DNA of 64,000 nucleotides from positions 1 to 64,000 of the forward strand of contig JBMHCG010000006.1 in the NCBI GenBank assembly GCA_049890035.1. The letters are read 5' to 3'. The notes beneath the pieces are model-generated. The model saw only the letters and a list, made by a program, of their open reading frames with translations. It was not told where the DNA came from and did not search any database. Numbering within the stretch: the stretch's first letter is position 1; the number at the start of each line of letters is the position of its first letter. Below, one piece after another: positions 48,834-57,698 of this stretch. A program made the position numbers and the translations under genes. This DNA comes from UBA11891 sp049890035 (GTDB lineage Bacteria > Bacteroidota > Bacteroidia > Flavobacteriales > Flavobacteriaceae).

Positions 48834-49871
48834 ATGGGACGTTGCTTTCTGATCTATCCTATGCCCAACACCTTTGTCCAAAAAGACATTGAGACCCTGA
48901 AGAATCTGGGGGTGCGGGTTATAACAAAACAAGTGAAGCCCTCTAAAAATCCAGTTGTTTTTGCTTTCCGTCAAGTTCATTCGTTTGTTGTTGCTTTTTT
49001 CACACTTCCCCAAACCAACGTTTTTATTTCATGGTTTTCGGATTACCATACGCTCATTCCACTTCTTTTAGCCAAATTGTGGGGCACAAAAAGTCTGATA
49101 ATCGTTGGTGGCTTCGATGCCGTCTCAGATCCTGAGAACCAATATGGGATTTTTTACAAAAAAGGGCTCAGACAGCAGGTTGCGCGATGGAATTATGCCT
49201 TAGCCGACTCCATTTGGGTCGTGGACAACAGTTTAAGAGAAGGTTGTATCCCGTCAAAAAGAAACGGGATAGCGTCTGGTTTGTTGCATTGGATGCCAGA
49301 ATTGAACCTCAAAATAGAAGTTGTTCCCACCTCCTACAACTCCAATTTTTGGCGAAGGAACCAACAACCCAGACCCAAAACAATCCTGACCGTCGCTTCC
49401 ATTACTTCAGAACAAGTCATCCGAAGAAAGGGCATACCGCTTTTTATAGAAATGGCGAAACACACTCCAGACTGGACATTTACGATTGCAGGTGATGGAT
49501 TGGGATTGGTCAAAAACCAAAACAATTTGCCGAAGAATGTGAACGTTTTGGGGAAACAGCCTGCAGCATCATTGGTGGATTTATATAGCCAACACCAAAT
49601 TTATTTTCAAGCTTCGCGAGTCGAAGGGCTCCCCAATGTGCTTTGTGAAGCCATGCTCTGTGAATGCATACCGATGGGTCAAGATGTCTTCGGAATCCCA
49701 ACGGCTATTGGCCACACCGGTATCCTATTTAAAGCGCCGCTAAAGCCCGAAACCTTCCATAATCTGTTGGATTGTGCTGCAGTCAAAAATCCAGTGGATT
49801 GTCGTAGACGTATTATGGAAAATTTTCAAGATGACAGACGCAAAAATAAATTAAAGTATTTATTCTTATAA
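48834..49871 (+). CDS. GT4-like glycosyltransferase
   Basis: 345 residues. GT-B features: an N-terminal Rossmann with FVQKDIETLKNLGVRVI, SLIIVGGFDAV, a linker VPTSYNSNFW, and in the C-terminal domain VASITSEQVIRRKGIPLFIEMA, TIAGDGLGL, and the donor-site FQASRVEGLPNVLCEAMLCECIPMGQDVFGIP (E-x7-E pattern, quoted in parts). It transfers a sugar to an unknown acceptor at the inner membrane. It starts 12 bases after the GH3-like gene. Normal length. Confidence 0.83.
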   Translation: MGRCFLIYPMPNTFVQKDIETLKNLGVRVITKQVKPSKNPVVFAFRQVHSFVVAFFTLPQTNVFISWFSDYHTLIPLLLAKLWGTKSLIIVGGFDAVSDPENQYGIFYKKGLRQQVARWNYALADSIWVVDNSLREGCIPSKRNGIASGLLHWMPELNLKIEVVPTSYNSNFWRRNQQPRPKTILTVASITSEQVIRRKGIPLFIEMAKHTPDWTFTIAGDGLGLVKNQNNLPKNVNVLGKQPAASLVDLYSQHQIYFQASRVEGLPNVLCEAMLCECIPMGQDVFGIPTAIGHTGILFKAPLKPETFHNLLDCAAVKNPVDCRRRIMENFQDDRRKNKLKYLFL

Positions 49872-49904
49872 TATTGTAAAAGTAATTAATAATCAAGTAG
49901 TAAA

Positions 49905-50852
49905 GTGAAATTTAAAATAATCGGTTATGAGGCATCAAAAAATTTAGGTGATTATATTCAAACAATAGCAGCAGCGCAATTTTTTGGGGCCGATATTTCT
50001 CTTATAGACCGTGAATTACTTCACATAAACCCACAAAAAAAACACGCTCTGCTTTTGAGCGGATGGTTTATGGAAAACCCAAAAAATTGGCCTCCTCATC
50101 CATTCTATAAACCCCAATTCCTCTCATTTCACCTGAACCCTACGGCTGAAAAAAGGATATTGAACGCAGAAGGAGTCGAATATCTGAAAAAACACCAACC
50201 GATAGGATGCAGAGACACACATACCCAAAAGCAACTGCAGGCAAAAGGTATTACAGCCTATTTTTCGGGTTGTTTAACCCTTGCTCTTGATCCAAAAAAA
50301 CTTTTTGACACCCCTCCCAAAAAAGACCACCACATATTAGTTTTGAGTGTTTTCGAACGCTTGCAGCACCTTGGTAAGCCATTAGATAAAAGCACCATCA
50401 ACACGCTACACCAAGGGAAAGCGGTCTGGAATCGCTTTCGTTTTAAGAAAGCAAAAAAACGATTGGAGGCTTTTTTACAAAAAAGCCGGCAACCCGTTCA
50501 ATACCGCTCACAAATATTGACAGACAACGCTCTTTCGGAGACAGAGCGAATGAATAAAGCTAAAGAACAACTGTTGGCAATTGCTCAGGCCGCCTTGGTG
50601 ATTACGTCTCGAATTCACACAGCATTGCCTGCTGTGGCACTGGGCACTCCTGTTCTTTTCCTTATGGACGGCCTCGAACACCCCAATCAAAAAAGCCGAT
50701 TGGAGGGCTTGACACGATTTTTTACTTGTAAACACAGCCGAGAATTGAACACCCTCGATTGGAAAGCAATACAAAACAAGAAAACCCACCGACCCTTCGT
50801 CGAAGCCATGACAAAAAGACTTGATAATTTTACTTCTACTCTAGAGGGGTAG
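49905..50852 (+). CDS. polysaccharide pyruvyl transferase-like protein
   Basis: 315 residues from GTG 49905. Beginning KIIGYEASKNLGDYIQTIAAAQFF is the family's typical N-terminus (x-N-x-GD-xI). Later IGCRDTHTQKQLQAKGI, GCLTLAL, and ALVITSRIHTALPAVALGTPVLFL contain the Arg-His and Thr-A-P motif of the family. It adds pyruvate ketals to surface glycans. Follows the GT4-like gene by about 30 bases, so they may build one glycan. Confidence 0.8.
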   Translation: MKFKIIGYEASKNLGDYIQTIAAAQFFGADISLIDRELLHINPQKKHALLLSGWFMENPKNWPPHPFYKPQFLSFHLNPTAEKRILNAEGVEYLKKHQPIGCRDTHTQKQLQAKGITAYFSGCLTLALDPKKLFDTPPKKDHHILVLSVFERLQHLGKPLDKSTINTLHQGKAVWNRFRFKKAKKRLEAFLQKSRQPVQYRSQILTDNALSETERMNKAKEQLLAIAQAALVITSRIHTALPAVALGTPVLFLMDGLEHPNQKSRLEGLTRFFTCKHSRELNTLDWKAIQNKKTHRPFVEAMTKRLDNFTSTLEG

Positions 50853-50928
50853 AATAGGCTTTGAAGGGAAAAAGACCGAGGCTATTTGGCATGGTAGAGA
50901 CTTCTCGTATCTTTACCCAAATTCTACT

Positions 50929-52200
50929 ATGAATGTATTAATTTTAGGTAGCGGTGGTCGCGAACACACCTTTTGTTGGAAACTGGCTCAAAGTCCACTT
51001 TGCACAAAAATATTTATTGCGCCAGGCAATGCGGGGACAGCTTCTTTAGGCACCAATGTCGCCATAGATCCGTTAAATTTTGAAGCGGTAAAAGAATGCG
51101 TCCTTTCAGAGTCGATACAGCTGGTTGTTGTGGGACCAGAAGCACCCTTGGTTGCTGGGATTCATGACTTTTTCAAAACAGATCCGGAATTGAAGCAAAT
51201 ACTTGTGATAGGCCCGGAAAAAAAAGCAGCGACTTTGGAAGGAAGTAAAGAGTTTGCAAAAGCATTCATGCAAAGACACAACATTCCAACGGCAAAATAC
51301 GCCAGTTTCACAGCGTCGACACTCGTTGAAGGGAAGCAATTTTTAGAAACAATGACAGCTCCCTATGTTTTAAAAGCAGATGGTTTGGCTGCAGGAAAAG
51401 GGGTATTAATCCTAGATTCCCTTGAAGCGGCCCAACAAGAACTAGAAAACATGCTGCTACAAGAAAAATTTGGGAAAGCCTCAGAGACGGTTGTTATAGA
51501 GGAATTCCTTGAGGGGATTGAGCTATCCGTATTTGTTTTGACAGACGGTCACTCAGCCCTAACCTTCCCCATGGCAAAAGATTACAAACGAATTGGTGAA
51601 GGAGACAAAGGATTGAATACGGGAGGAATGGGGGCAGTTTCCCCTGTTCCGTTTGTGACGCCGGAATTAGAAAAAAAAATCCAAGAAAGAATCATCCACC
51701 CCACACTCAAAGGATTACAAAAGGATAAAATCCCCTACCAAGGCTTTATTTTCATAGGCCTGATTCAAGTAAATGACGAGCCTTTTGTGATTGAGTATAA
51801 CGTTCGCATGGGGGACCCTGAAACAGAAGTAGTGCTTCCAAGGGTAGAAAGTGATCTGATGGAATTATTTTTGGCTGTTGGTAATCAAAAATTAGCCGGA
51901 CACGCCCTTCATATCAGTGAAAAACATGCGACAACAGTCATGGCTGTATCAGGAGGGTATCCCGAAGATTATGAAAAAGGAAAGCCAATAGAAGGATTGG
52001 ATACAAATACTTCAGGAATTATTTTTCATGCAGGAACACAATTAAAAGAGGGAGAGGTCGTAACGAATGGAGGAAGAGTGTTAGCCTATACAGGAAGGGG
52101 GGAAACGCGCCAACAGGCATTAGAAGAGTCCTACAGAGGATTGGAATCCATCCGTTTCGAGGAAATGTATTATCGAAAGGATATCGGGTTTGATTTATAA
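50929..52200 (+). CDS. purD: phosphoribosylamine-glycine ligase
   Basis: 423 residues. The ATP-grasp enzyme of purine synthesis: ILGSGGREHTFCWKLAQS at the start, VGPEAPLVAGI, APYVLKADGLAAGKGVLIL, VIEEFLEGIELSVFVLTDG, and EYNVRMGDPETEVVLPR (metal Glu/Asn) near the end. Complete. A TATCTTTA near-box lies 13 bases before the ATG. The 3' end overlaps the DUF6341-type gene by six bases, on the opposite strand. Confidence 0.96.
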   Translation: MNVLILGSGGREHTFCWKLAQSPLCTKIFIAPGNAGTASLGTNVAIDPLNFEAVKECVLSESIQLVVVGPEAPLVAGIHDFFKTDPELKQILVIGPEKKAATLEGSKEFAKAFMQRHNIPTAKYASFTASTLVEGKQFLETMTAPYVLKADGLAAGKGVLILDSLEAAQQELENMLLQEKFGKASETVVIEEFLEGIELSVFVLTDGHSALTFPMAKDYKRIGEGDKGLNTGGMGAVSPVPFVTPELEKKIQERIIHPTLKGLQKDKIPYQGFIFIGLIQVNDEPFVIEYNVRMGDPETEVVLPRVESDLMELFLAVGNQKLAGHALHISEKHATTVMAVSGGYPEDYEKGKPIEGLDTNTSGIIFHAGTQLKEGEVVTNGGRVLAYTGRGETRQQALEESYRGLESIRFEEMYYRKDIGFDL

Positions 52201-52422
52201 AAAAGAGTGTGCGCTAGGGTCTTTGTTTTCTTCCCCTCGTTCATTGAAGAGTTGCAATTGACGCACCCAGTAAATCAAGGCAACAAAGCCAATGAGGAGA
52301 AACAGCCAGCTAAAACTATTGGCAATCCACCAGTTGTCCAATTCCAATTCTCTCAATAAATTCAAAGGAATAAATAGAACTTCTTCAAACAAATAGGCGA
52401 TGGCTTCAAAAATATTTTTCAT
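52195..52422 (-). CDS. DUF6341-type small membrane protein
   Basis: 75 residues from ATG 52422. It starts MKNIFEAIAYLFEEVLFIPL, has one transmembrane helix (about 36-55, ANSFSWLFLLIGFVALIYWV), then QLQLFNERGEENKDPSAHSFL. This sequence type occurs next to purD in many Flavobacteriia and has been mislabelled as uracil phosphoribosyltransferase in annotations. It shows no PRTase motif. Function unknown. Promoter box TACTTTTG on its strand at 52513-52520. Confidence 0.78.
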   Translation of the reverse strand: MKNIFEAIAYLFEEVLFIPLNLLRELELDNWWIANSFSWLFLLIGFVALIYWVRQLQLFNERGEENKDPSAHSFL

Positions 52423-52512
52423 TTGTAATACGTTGAGGGCCTCCGTGGCGTATCCTAAAAATATGGGAGGTATACAAACCACTCTGGGCAATAATCAATT
52501 GGTTTTATATTG

Positions 52513-52520
52513 CAAAAGTA
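52513..52520 (-). promoter_or_regulatory. promoter -7 element TACTTTTG
   Basis: Minus-strand TACTTTTG (plus CAAAAGTA). The gene start is about 90 bases away, so the leader would be longer than for other boxes here. Confidence 0.45.
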
Positions 52521-52533
52521 AGAATTCGTAAAA

Positions 52534-53457
52534 ATGCTTGCAACGCTTTTCCGAAAAACAACGACCCCTTCTTTTGTTTATGCCGCTGGGTTGCTGCTGG
52601 CAGCGGTTGCCTATCGATATACGTATCAGTTTGAATGGCGTTTGGATGCCGAACGCATGGGTTCTTTTCTTTTGGAAGGGGGACTGGCGTTATTTACTCT
52701 TTTAATCAGTAATATGTACTTCAGGGCCTATGGCTTTTTGAAAGAAAACAACTTTTTTCTACTCTTTTTCGCTCTGATTTACTGTTTTTTACCCGCATCA
52801 AGTTATCCCTGGCAGGAATGGCTCGGATTAATTGCTTTGTTCTGGGCAGGGGTTTTGTATGAAAGAGTGCCTTGGAAAAAGTCTCCCGAGAAAAACATAT
52901 TAGATATCAGTTTAACACTTTCCTTAGCGACTCTCTTCGACCCAATTAATGTCTTGTTTTTCTTTTTGTTCTATGTAGGGCTTTTCAGTAATGAATTAAA
53001 AAAAACACAGTTTTTTTTAATTCCTGCCATTACGGTTGCTCTACTCGCTTTCGCAGTAGTTTCTATAGCCAAGCTTTTCGAATTAGACGTCTTGCGTCTG
53101 CATCGAGTGACACAAATAGACATGCAAAATCTAGGCTTACTTATCATCAGACCATTCAATTTTTGGATGGTAGGTAAAGCCTGTACGATGGGATATATTA
53201 TAAGTGCCACATTTCGACCCTCACAGTATGGCAAGCAGCAAAAAAAAGCAGTACAGATACTGTTAGGCTTTTGTTTGCTATCATTGGGATTGACTGTTTT
53301 TCTTTTAGAGGGTCAACAGAAAGAATTATTTTTTTTACCACTCATTGTTTTTGTTGCTTATCGCTTGTTGGCCGCCAAACGAACAACAGCACAAGTTAAT
53401 CTATGGGTTACTTTCTTGATTATTATTTTATGGCTTAGGCAGGGGGTCCCTTTTTAA
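52534..53457 (+). CDS. DUF6427-type polytopic membrane protein
   Basis: 307 residues with about nine or ten hydrophobic helices spread over the whole length, short loops, and charged end caps (RLDAERMG, WKKSPEKN, SNELKK). The sequence type is found beside purD and the DUF6341-type gene in Flavobacteriia and is called DUF6427. Function unknown. It sits between the divergent DUF6341-type gene and DUF4254, so it may be co-regulated with either. Confidence 0.72.
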   Translation: MLATLFRKTTTPSFVYAAGLLLAAVAYRYTYQFEWRLDAERMGSFLLEGGLALFTLLISNMYFRAYGFLKENNFFLLFFALIYCFLPASSYPWQEWLGLIALFWAGVLYERVPWKKSPEKNILDISLTLSLATLFDPINVLFFFLFYVGLFSNELKKTQFFLIPAITVALLAFAVVSIAKLFELDVLRLHRVTQIDMQNLGLLIIRPFNFWMVGKACTMGYIISATFRPSQYGKQQKKAVQILLGFCLLSLGLTVFLLEGQQKELFFLPLIVFVAYRLLAAKRTTAQVNLWVTFLIIILWLRQGVPF

Positions 53458-53495
53458 TTCAAAGAGATTGTACCTTTACGTATTAAAATAAAAAT

Positions 53496-54119
53496 ATGGA
53501 GCCGTTATCACACTACGCCAATACATTGTTTGACGCCATCATCAAACAATATCATATTCAAGATTCAGTGGAGCAACAATTTAAAAGCAGCTACCCCAGC
53601 GGGAGCCTGCCTTTTTTGTTAGAGCAGAAGTGTTGGATCGATACGGTTCAATGGCATTATGAAGATTTGATCCGGGACCCATCTATTGCTCCCCAAAAAG
53701 GGATGGAGCTAAAACGAAAGATTGACGCTTCCAATCAAGAAAGGACAGACATGGTTGAATTTATAGACAGTTATTATCTCAACCATTTCAGGGAAGTCGT
53801 TCCAAAACCTTCGGCAACCCATAATTCAGAAAGCCCAGCGTGGGCGATTGACCGATTGTCAATCCTCGCCTTGAAGATATATCATATGAAAGAGGAGGCT
53901 GAACGCCCCGACACCACGGCGGACCACCAAAAGAGGTGTCATGAAAAACTACAAATCCTTTTGCAGCAGAGAAAGGATTTAAGCGAAGCCATTGATGCTT
54001 TATTGACGGCCATTTCAAAAGGGCAAAAAGTCATGAAAGTGTACAAACAAATGAAAATGTACAACGATGACACCCTGAACCCCGTTTTGTATTCCAAGCA
54101 AAAGAATGAACCCCAATAA
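53496..54119 (+). CDS. DUF4254 family protein
   Basis: 207 residues, all helical. Conserved parts are LLEQKCWIDTVQWHYEDLIRDPSI and SPAWAIDRLSILALKIYHMKEEAE. DUF4254 genes often sit next to glycosyltransferase family 9 genes, as here, and may act in lipopolysaccharide or O-glycan synthesis. No catalytic motif is known. A TACCTTTA near-box (53471-53478) lies 17 bases before the ATG. The stop is followed directly by the GT9 start (TAAATG). Confidence 0.8.
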   Translation: MEPLSHYANTLFDAIIKQYHIQDSVEQQFKSSYPSGSLPFLLEQKCWIDTVQWHYEDLIRDPSIAPQKGMELKRKIDASNQERTDMVEFIDSYYLNHFREVVPKPSATHNSESPAWAIDRLSILALKIYHMKEEAERPDTTADHQKRCHEKLQILLQQRKDLSEAIDALLTAISKGQKVMKVYKQMKMYNDDTLNPVLYSKQKNEPQ

Positions 54120-55148
54120 ATGCATTTACTGGTTTTTCGCTTTTCTTCATTAGGCGACATCGCTATGACGGTTCCCGTTTTTCGAGCCCTTTTCCAGCAA
54201 AATGAATCCCTTCGCCTTACACTCGTTATCCCCCCTTGGGCAAGCCCCTTGTTTCATGAATTTGAACGGATGGAAATCGTTCCAATTGACACCAAAGGAG
54301 CGCATCACAATGCCAAAGGGCTCATGGACCTGTTTCGAATCCTACAAGAAAAAGGTCCCTATTCAGCAGTGGTGGACCTGCATGTTGTTTTGCGTTCTGT
54401 TTTTCTGACCCTATTATTTCAGTTACGGGCCAATCGTGTGGTACGATTGAAAAAGGGAAGATTAGAAAAGAAGAGATTAATTAGGACAAAAAACAAAACC
54501 CTAAGACCGTTGGTACATACGGTCTTTCGCTATGCTTCTTGTTTTCAAAAGCTGGGCTTGTCGGTTCGAATGCCTGCTTTGTTGCCTATGAAGCCCCCTT
54601 TGCCAGCCCAAATAAGGGATTGGGGGCCCCTGCATCAAAAATGGATCGGAATTGCTCCTTTTGCGGCACACATCGGCAAGATGTATCCATTGGATAAAAT
54701 GCAACAAGTCGTTGCCTATCTCTGCCAAAAGCACACAGTCATGCTTTTCAGTGCCCCAGGGCATGAGCGCCAACAATGTGCTATTTGGGCAAAGGCCTAC
54801 CCCCATACCTTTGTGGTTGGGGAAAGCATGTCTTTTGAAGAGGAGCTTCAAATACTAGCGCATCTCGATCTAATGATTTCAATGGACAGTGCCAATGCAC
54901 ATTTGTCGGCCAATTGGGAAATACCCACCCTAACAGTTTGGGGTCAAACACATCCCTATGCGGGATTTGCCCCTTTTGGGCAGCCATTAGAAAACTGTTT
55001 GCTACCAGATTACAATCGTTTCCCTGAGCTACCCATCTCTATCTTTGGAAATAAAGGGGGAGTAGAAATGCGACCCATATTCGAAACGATCACGGCCAAA
55101 CAAATTATTGAGAAAGCATTGGAGATTATTGGTCAGACATCGTCATAG
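54120..55148 (+). CDS. GT9-family heptosyltransferase-like
   Basis: 342 residues. GT9/ADP-heptose:LPS type: VFRFSSLGDIAMTVPVFRALFQQ, YSAVVDLHVVLRSVFLTLLF, WIGIAPFAAHIGKMYPLDKM, LMISMDSANAHLSANWEIPTLTVWGQTHPYAGFAP with the nucleotide-sugar contacts DS-A-HL. It should transfer heptose or a related sugar to the LPS core on the cytoplasmic face. It overlaps the convergent PaaE-like gene by 16 bases. Confidence 0.85.
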   Translation: MHLLVFRFSSLGDIAMTVPVFRALFQQNESLRLTLVIPPWASPLFHEFERMEIVPIDTKGAHHNAKGLMDLFRILQEKGPYSAVVDLHVVLRSVFLTLLFQLRANRVVRLKKGRLEKKRLIRTKNKTLRPLVHTVFRYASCFQKLGLSVRMPALLPMKPPLPAQIRDWGPLHQKWIGIAPFAAHIGKMYPLDKMQQVVAYLCQKHTVMLFSAPGHERQQCAIWAKAYPHTFVVGESMSFEEELQILAHLDLMISMDSANAHLSANWEIPTLTVWGQTHPYAGFAPFGQPLENCLLPDYNRFPELPISIFGNKGGVEMRPIFETITAKQIIEKALEIIGQTSS

Positions 55149-56167
55149 TCCACCTCTATTTTAGGGGTTGTTGGGTGTGCTTGACAAGTAAGAACCAATC
55201 CTTCTTGAATTTCACCATCTGTTAGAATTTGATTGAGTGTCATTTCAGCAGCACCCTTTTTTATTCGTGCTATACAACTACTACAGACCCCTCCTTGACA
55301 GGAATAGGGAACATCGAGTTTGTTCTCTAACGCAACATCAAGTATTGTTTTTCCAGCAGATCCTTGCAGTTCGTGGTGGAGATCGTCACACGTGAGCTGC
55401 ATCTGAAAACTGCCTGCGGGGACACGCTTTTCTTCATCTGCTGATGGGGCCGTAAACAACTCAAAATGGATGGCGTCAGAAAGAATGCCTTTTTTTTGCA
55501 AGTGATCGGATACGCTGCCTATTAATGCTTCGGGACCACACAAGAAGTACGACTTGGATTGCAAGCCCGAGCGCTGCTCTAGTTCTCCCAGTATCGACTC
55601 ACCAATGCGGCCAAAACCAGCACCAGTAACCTCTTTCTGACTATAGGTCTTAAGTATAATAAAGCGGGAAGGATAGGTTGCTTTTAGCAAATCAATTTCT
55701 TTAGTAAACATTTCATCATCAGGGGTTTTATTTCCATAAACTAAATAAAAAAGTGAAGATGAGGATTGCGTTAGAACCTCTTTGGCAATTGCAAGAATTG
55801 GAGTGATTCCACTCCCGGCAGCAATACCTGTGTAAGCGGTTTGTTCTATTACAGCGTCCAACACAAAACGGCCCTCTGGAGGGGCCACTGAGAGGATGTT
55901 TCCCGCCTGGATATTTTGATTGGCGTGGGTCGAAAAGACACCGTTGGGTACCTGTTTGATGCCGACGCTTAGTCGCCCTTCAAAAGGCGCACTACAAATA
56001 GAATAGGAACGACGAACTCGATTTCCGTCAAGGGTTTCTTCTATGGTAAGGTATTGCCCGGCTAAATAATTGAATTCTTCTTGAATGTTTTCTGGCACAT
56101 CAAAGCTCAGGGTAACGGCTTTGTCCGTTAAACGTTCAACTTCCTTTACGATAAGTGGATGGAACAT
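55133..56167 (-). CDS. PaaE-like FAD/2Fe-2S reductase
   Basis: 344 residues from ATG 56167; the upstream frame is unsupported. Order: FAD domain with RRSYSICSAP (Arg-x-Tyr-Ser) and GRLSVGIKQVPNGVFSTH, NAD domain with GIAAGSGITPIL and YFLCGPEALI, and C-terminal plant-type ferredoxin PYSCQGGVCSSCIARI plus the fourth Cys. This is the domain order of ring/acyl-CoA reductase subunits such as PaaE. No PaaABCD genes follow, so it may instead serve another oxygenase. Nothing links it to AlkB, which lies over 45 kb away. Confidence 0.85.
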   Translation of the reverse strand: MFHPLIVKEVERLTDKAVTLSFDVPENIQEEFNYLAGQYLTIEETLDGNRVRRSYSICSAPFEGRLSVGIKQVPNGVFSTHANQNIQAGNILSVAPPEGRFVLDAVIEQTAYTGIAAGSGITPILAIAKEVLTQSSSSLFYLVYGNKTPDDEMFTKEIDLLKATYPSRFIILKTYSQKEVTGAGFGRIGESILGELEQRSGLQSKSYFLCGPEALIGSVSDHLQKKGILSDAIHFELFTAPSADEEKRVPAGSFQMQLTCDDLHHELQGSAGKTILDVALENKLDVPYSCQGGVCSSCIARIKKGAAEMTLNQILTDGEIQEGLVLTCQAHPTTPKIEVDYDDV

Positions 56168-56183
56168 GTTGCAGTTTTTTAGG

Positions 56184-56191
56184 CAAAAGTA
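56184..56191 (-). promoter_or_regulatory. promoter -7 element TACTTTTG for the PaaE-like gene
   Basis: Minus-strand TACTTTTG, 16 bases before ATG 56167. The plus-strand TACATTTG box for the ABC permease starts eight bases away. Confidence 0.58.
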
Positions 56192-56199
56192 AAAATTAT

Positions 56200-56207
56200 T
56201 ACATTTG
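56200..56207 (+). promoter_or_regulatory. promoter -7 element TACATTTG for the DUF5687 permease gene
   Basis: Exact TAnnTTTG match, 18 bases before ATG 56226. It excludes the upstream TTG at 56205. Confidence 0.58.
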
Positions 56208-56225
56208 AGAAGTGACCTACCCTTT

Positions 56226-57698
56226 ATGTCAGATACATTTTCTTTTCGATCCCTAAGAAAAAAGGAATGGCGTCGCAGTCCCCAATGGGAAACAAAACAG
56301 ATCATACGAATCCTACTTATCCTGTTTTCCCTCTACATGATAGTGTGTTTTGTGCTGATTGGTGCGGGTGGTTATTTTGTCTTGCAAAAAGAACAACCGA
56401 ATCAATCACCAATTCTATTAGTCAATCAGTTTCTTTTTTATTATTTGGGCCTTGAGTGGGGCGTTCGTTTTATAGCGCAGCAACTGCCCGTCACTCGCAT
56501 ACAACAATTGATGCTTTTACCCATCCGTAAGAAAAAGATTGTTAAAAATGTTTTGTTTCGCTCCCTGAGCAGTGCTTACAATAGTAGTCTACTGTTCTTA
56601 TTTTTGCCATTTGCTTTGGTATTGGCCATCAAGGAAGGGATGTGGATCAATGCTTTTTGTTGGTGGTTGGGGGTTAGCTTTTTTATTCTGTCCATTGGCA
56701 ATCTGAACTTTCTTTTAAATAAGAGTCGGGTGTTTATACCCGTTATGGCAGTTTTTGTCGGTGCCTTTTTTATGGAGCGAATGGGTTTTTTTTCCGTAGC
56801 CCTATTGTTGGGTTCTGGAATGCAGTGGCTTTTTGAAAACCCTGTAGGCCTCATTGGGCCGCTGTTGGTTTTTACAGCTAGTTATCTCAGCACACGGCAA
56901 TTTTTGTTGAGAAACTTTTACCTGGACGGTGTTGTTCAGAACAAACAGGAATCCCGATGGGGCGGAGATTTGAAGACCTTGAATCGGTTTGGTGTTCGCG
57001 GGGCATTGTTAAAAAATGACCTACGTTTATTGACACGAAACGTACGCGTACGACAAGTTCTCATCGGTGCATTGGCTTTTTTGTTGTACGGCCTGCTTTT
57101 TTTTCCACAAAAAATCTACCAAGACACAGCCATGGAAGTCTTTGCGGCCTTGTTTACTACAGGCGGTTTTTTGATGATGTTTAGTCAGAACATTCCTGCC
57201 TGGGACAGCAGTTACTTTAAATTGTATCTATCACAAAGAGTACCCTTGTACGATTATTTATTTTCGAAGTGGTTGTTGTTGGTCTTATCATTGGCCGTGG
57301 CCACACTATTGGCGGTGCCGTATGTCTTTTTCGGCTTTCGGGTATATGCCATCATTTTGGCGGGAAGTCTCTTCAATGCTGGTTTAGGAACCATCATTGG
57401 ATTGATTTCAGGGGCGTTAAATCATTCCCCCATTCAATTGCATGTCCGAGCCAAAGCGTTTGAAAACACGCAAAACTTCAACCTCACACAAATGTTATTA
57501 ACCTTGCCTAAATTGGCATTGCCCGTACTCTTGTTTTGGTTGCCCTATCATTATGTAGGATATACCGCAGGATTACTCACCCTCGGGGTCTCGGGCTTGC
57601 TTGGCTTGCTGTTTACGCGGCCGTTGTTACAGCTTTGTGTGCGCATGTACCAGCAAAAAAAACATGAGATGATCCAGGGGTTTTACAAAAATGATTGA
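56226..57698 (+). CDS. ABC exporter membrane subunit, DUF5687-type
   Basis: 490 residues with about ten or eleven helices. A basic lead (RSLRKKEWRRSPQWETK) precedes the first helix. The DUF5687 sequence type is found together with an ABC ATPase in Bacteroidota, as here, and forms a two-gene exporter of unknown substrate. The stop overlaps the ATPase start (ATGATTGA). Confidence 0.78.
   Translation: MSDTFSFRSLRKKEWRRSPQWETKQIIRILLILFSLYMIVCFVLIGAGGYFVLQKEQPNQSPILLVNQFLFYYLGLEWGVRFIAQQLPVTRIQQLMLLPIRKKKIVKNVLFRSLSSAYNSSLLFLFLPFALVLAIKEGMWINAFCWWLGVSFFILSIGNLNFLLNKSRVFIPVMAVFVGAFFMERMGFFSVALLLGSGMQWLFENPVGLIGPLLVFTASYLSTRQFLLRNFYLDGVVQNKQESRWGGDLKTLNRFGVRGALLKNDLRLLTRNVRVRQVLIGALAFLLYGLLFFPQKIYQDTAMEVFAALFTTGGFLMMFSQNIPAWDSSYFKLYLSQRVPLYDYLFSKWLLLVLSLAVATLLAVPYVFFGFRVYAIILAGSLFNAGLGTIIGLISGALNHSPIQLHVRAKAFENTQNFNLTQMLLTLPKLALPVLLFWLPYHYVGYTAGLLTLGVSGLLGLLFTRPLLQLCVRMYQQKKHEMIQGFYKND

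Noticed and set aside
55388..55396. CACACGTGAGC-like palindrome
   Set aside because: Lacks the TGTT/AAACA arms; common CACGTG palindrome by chance.
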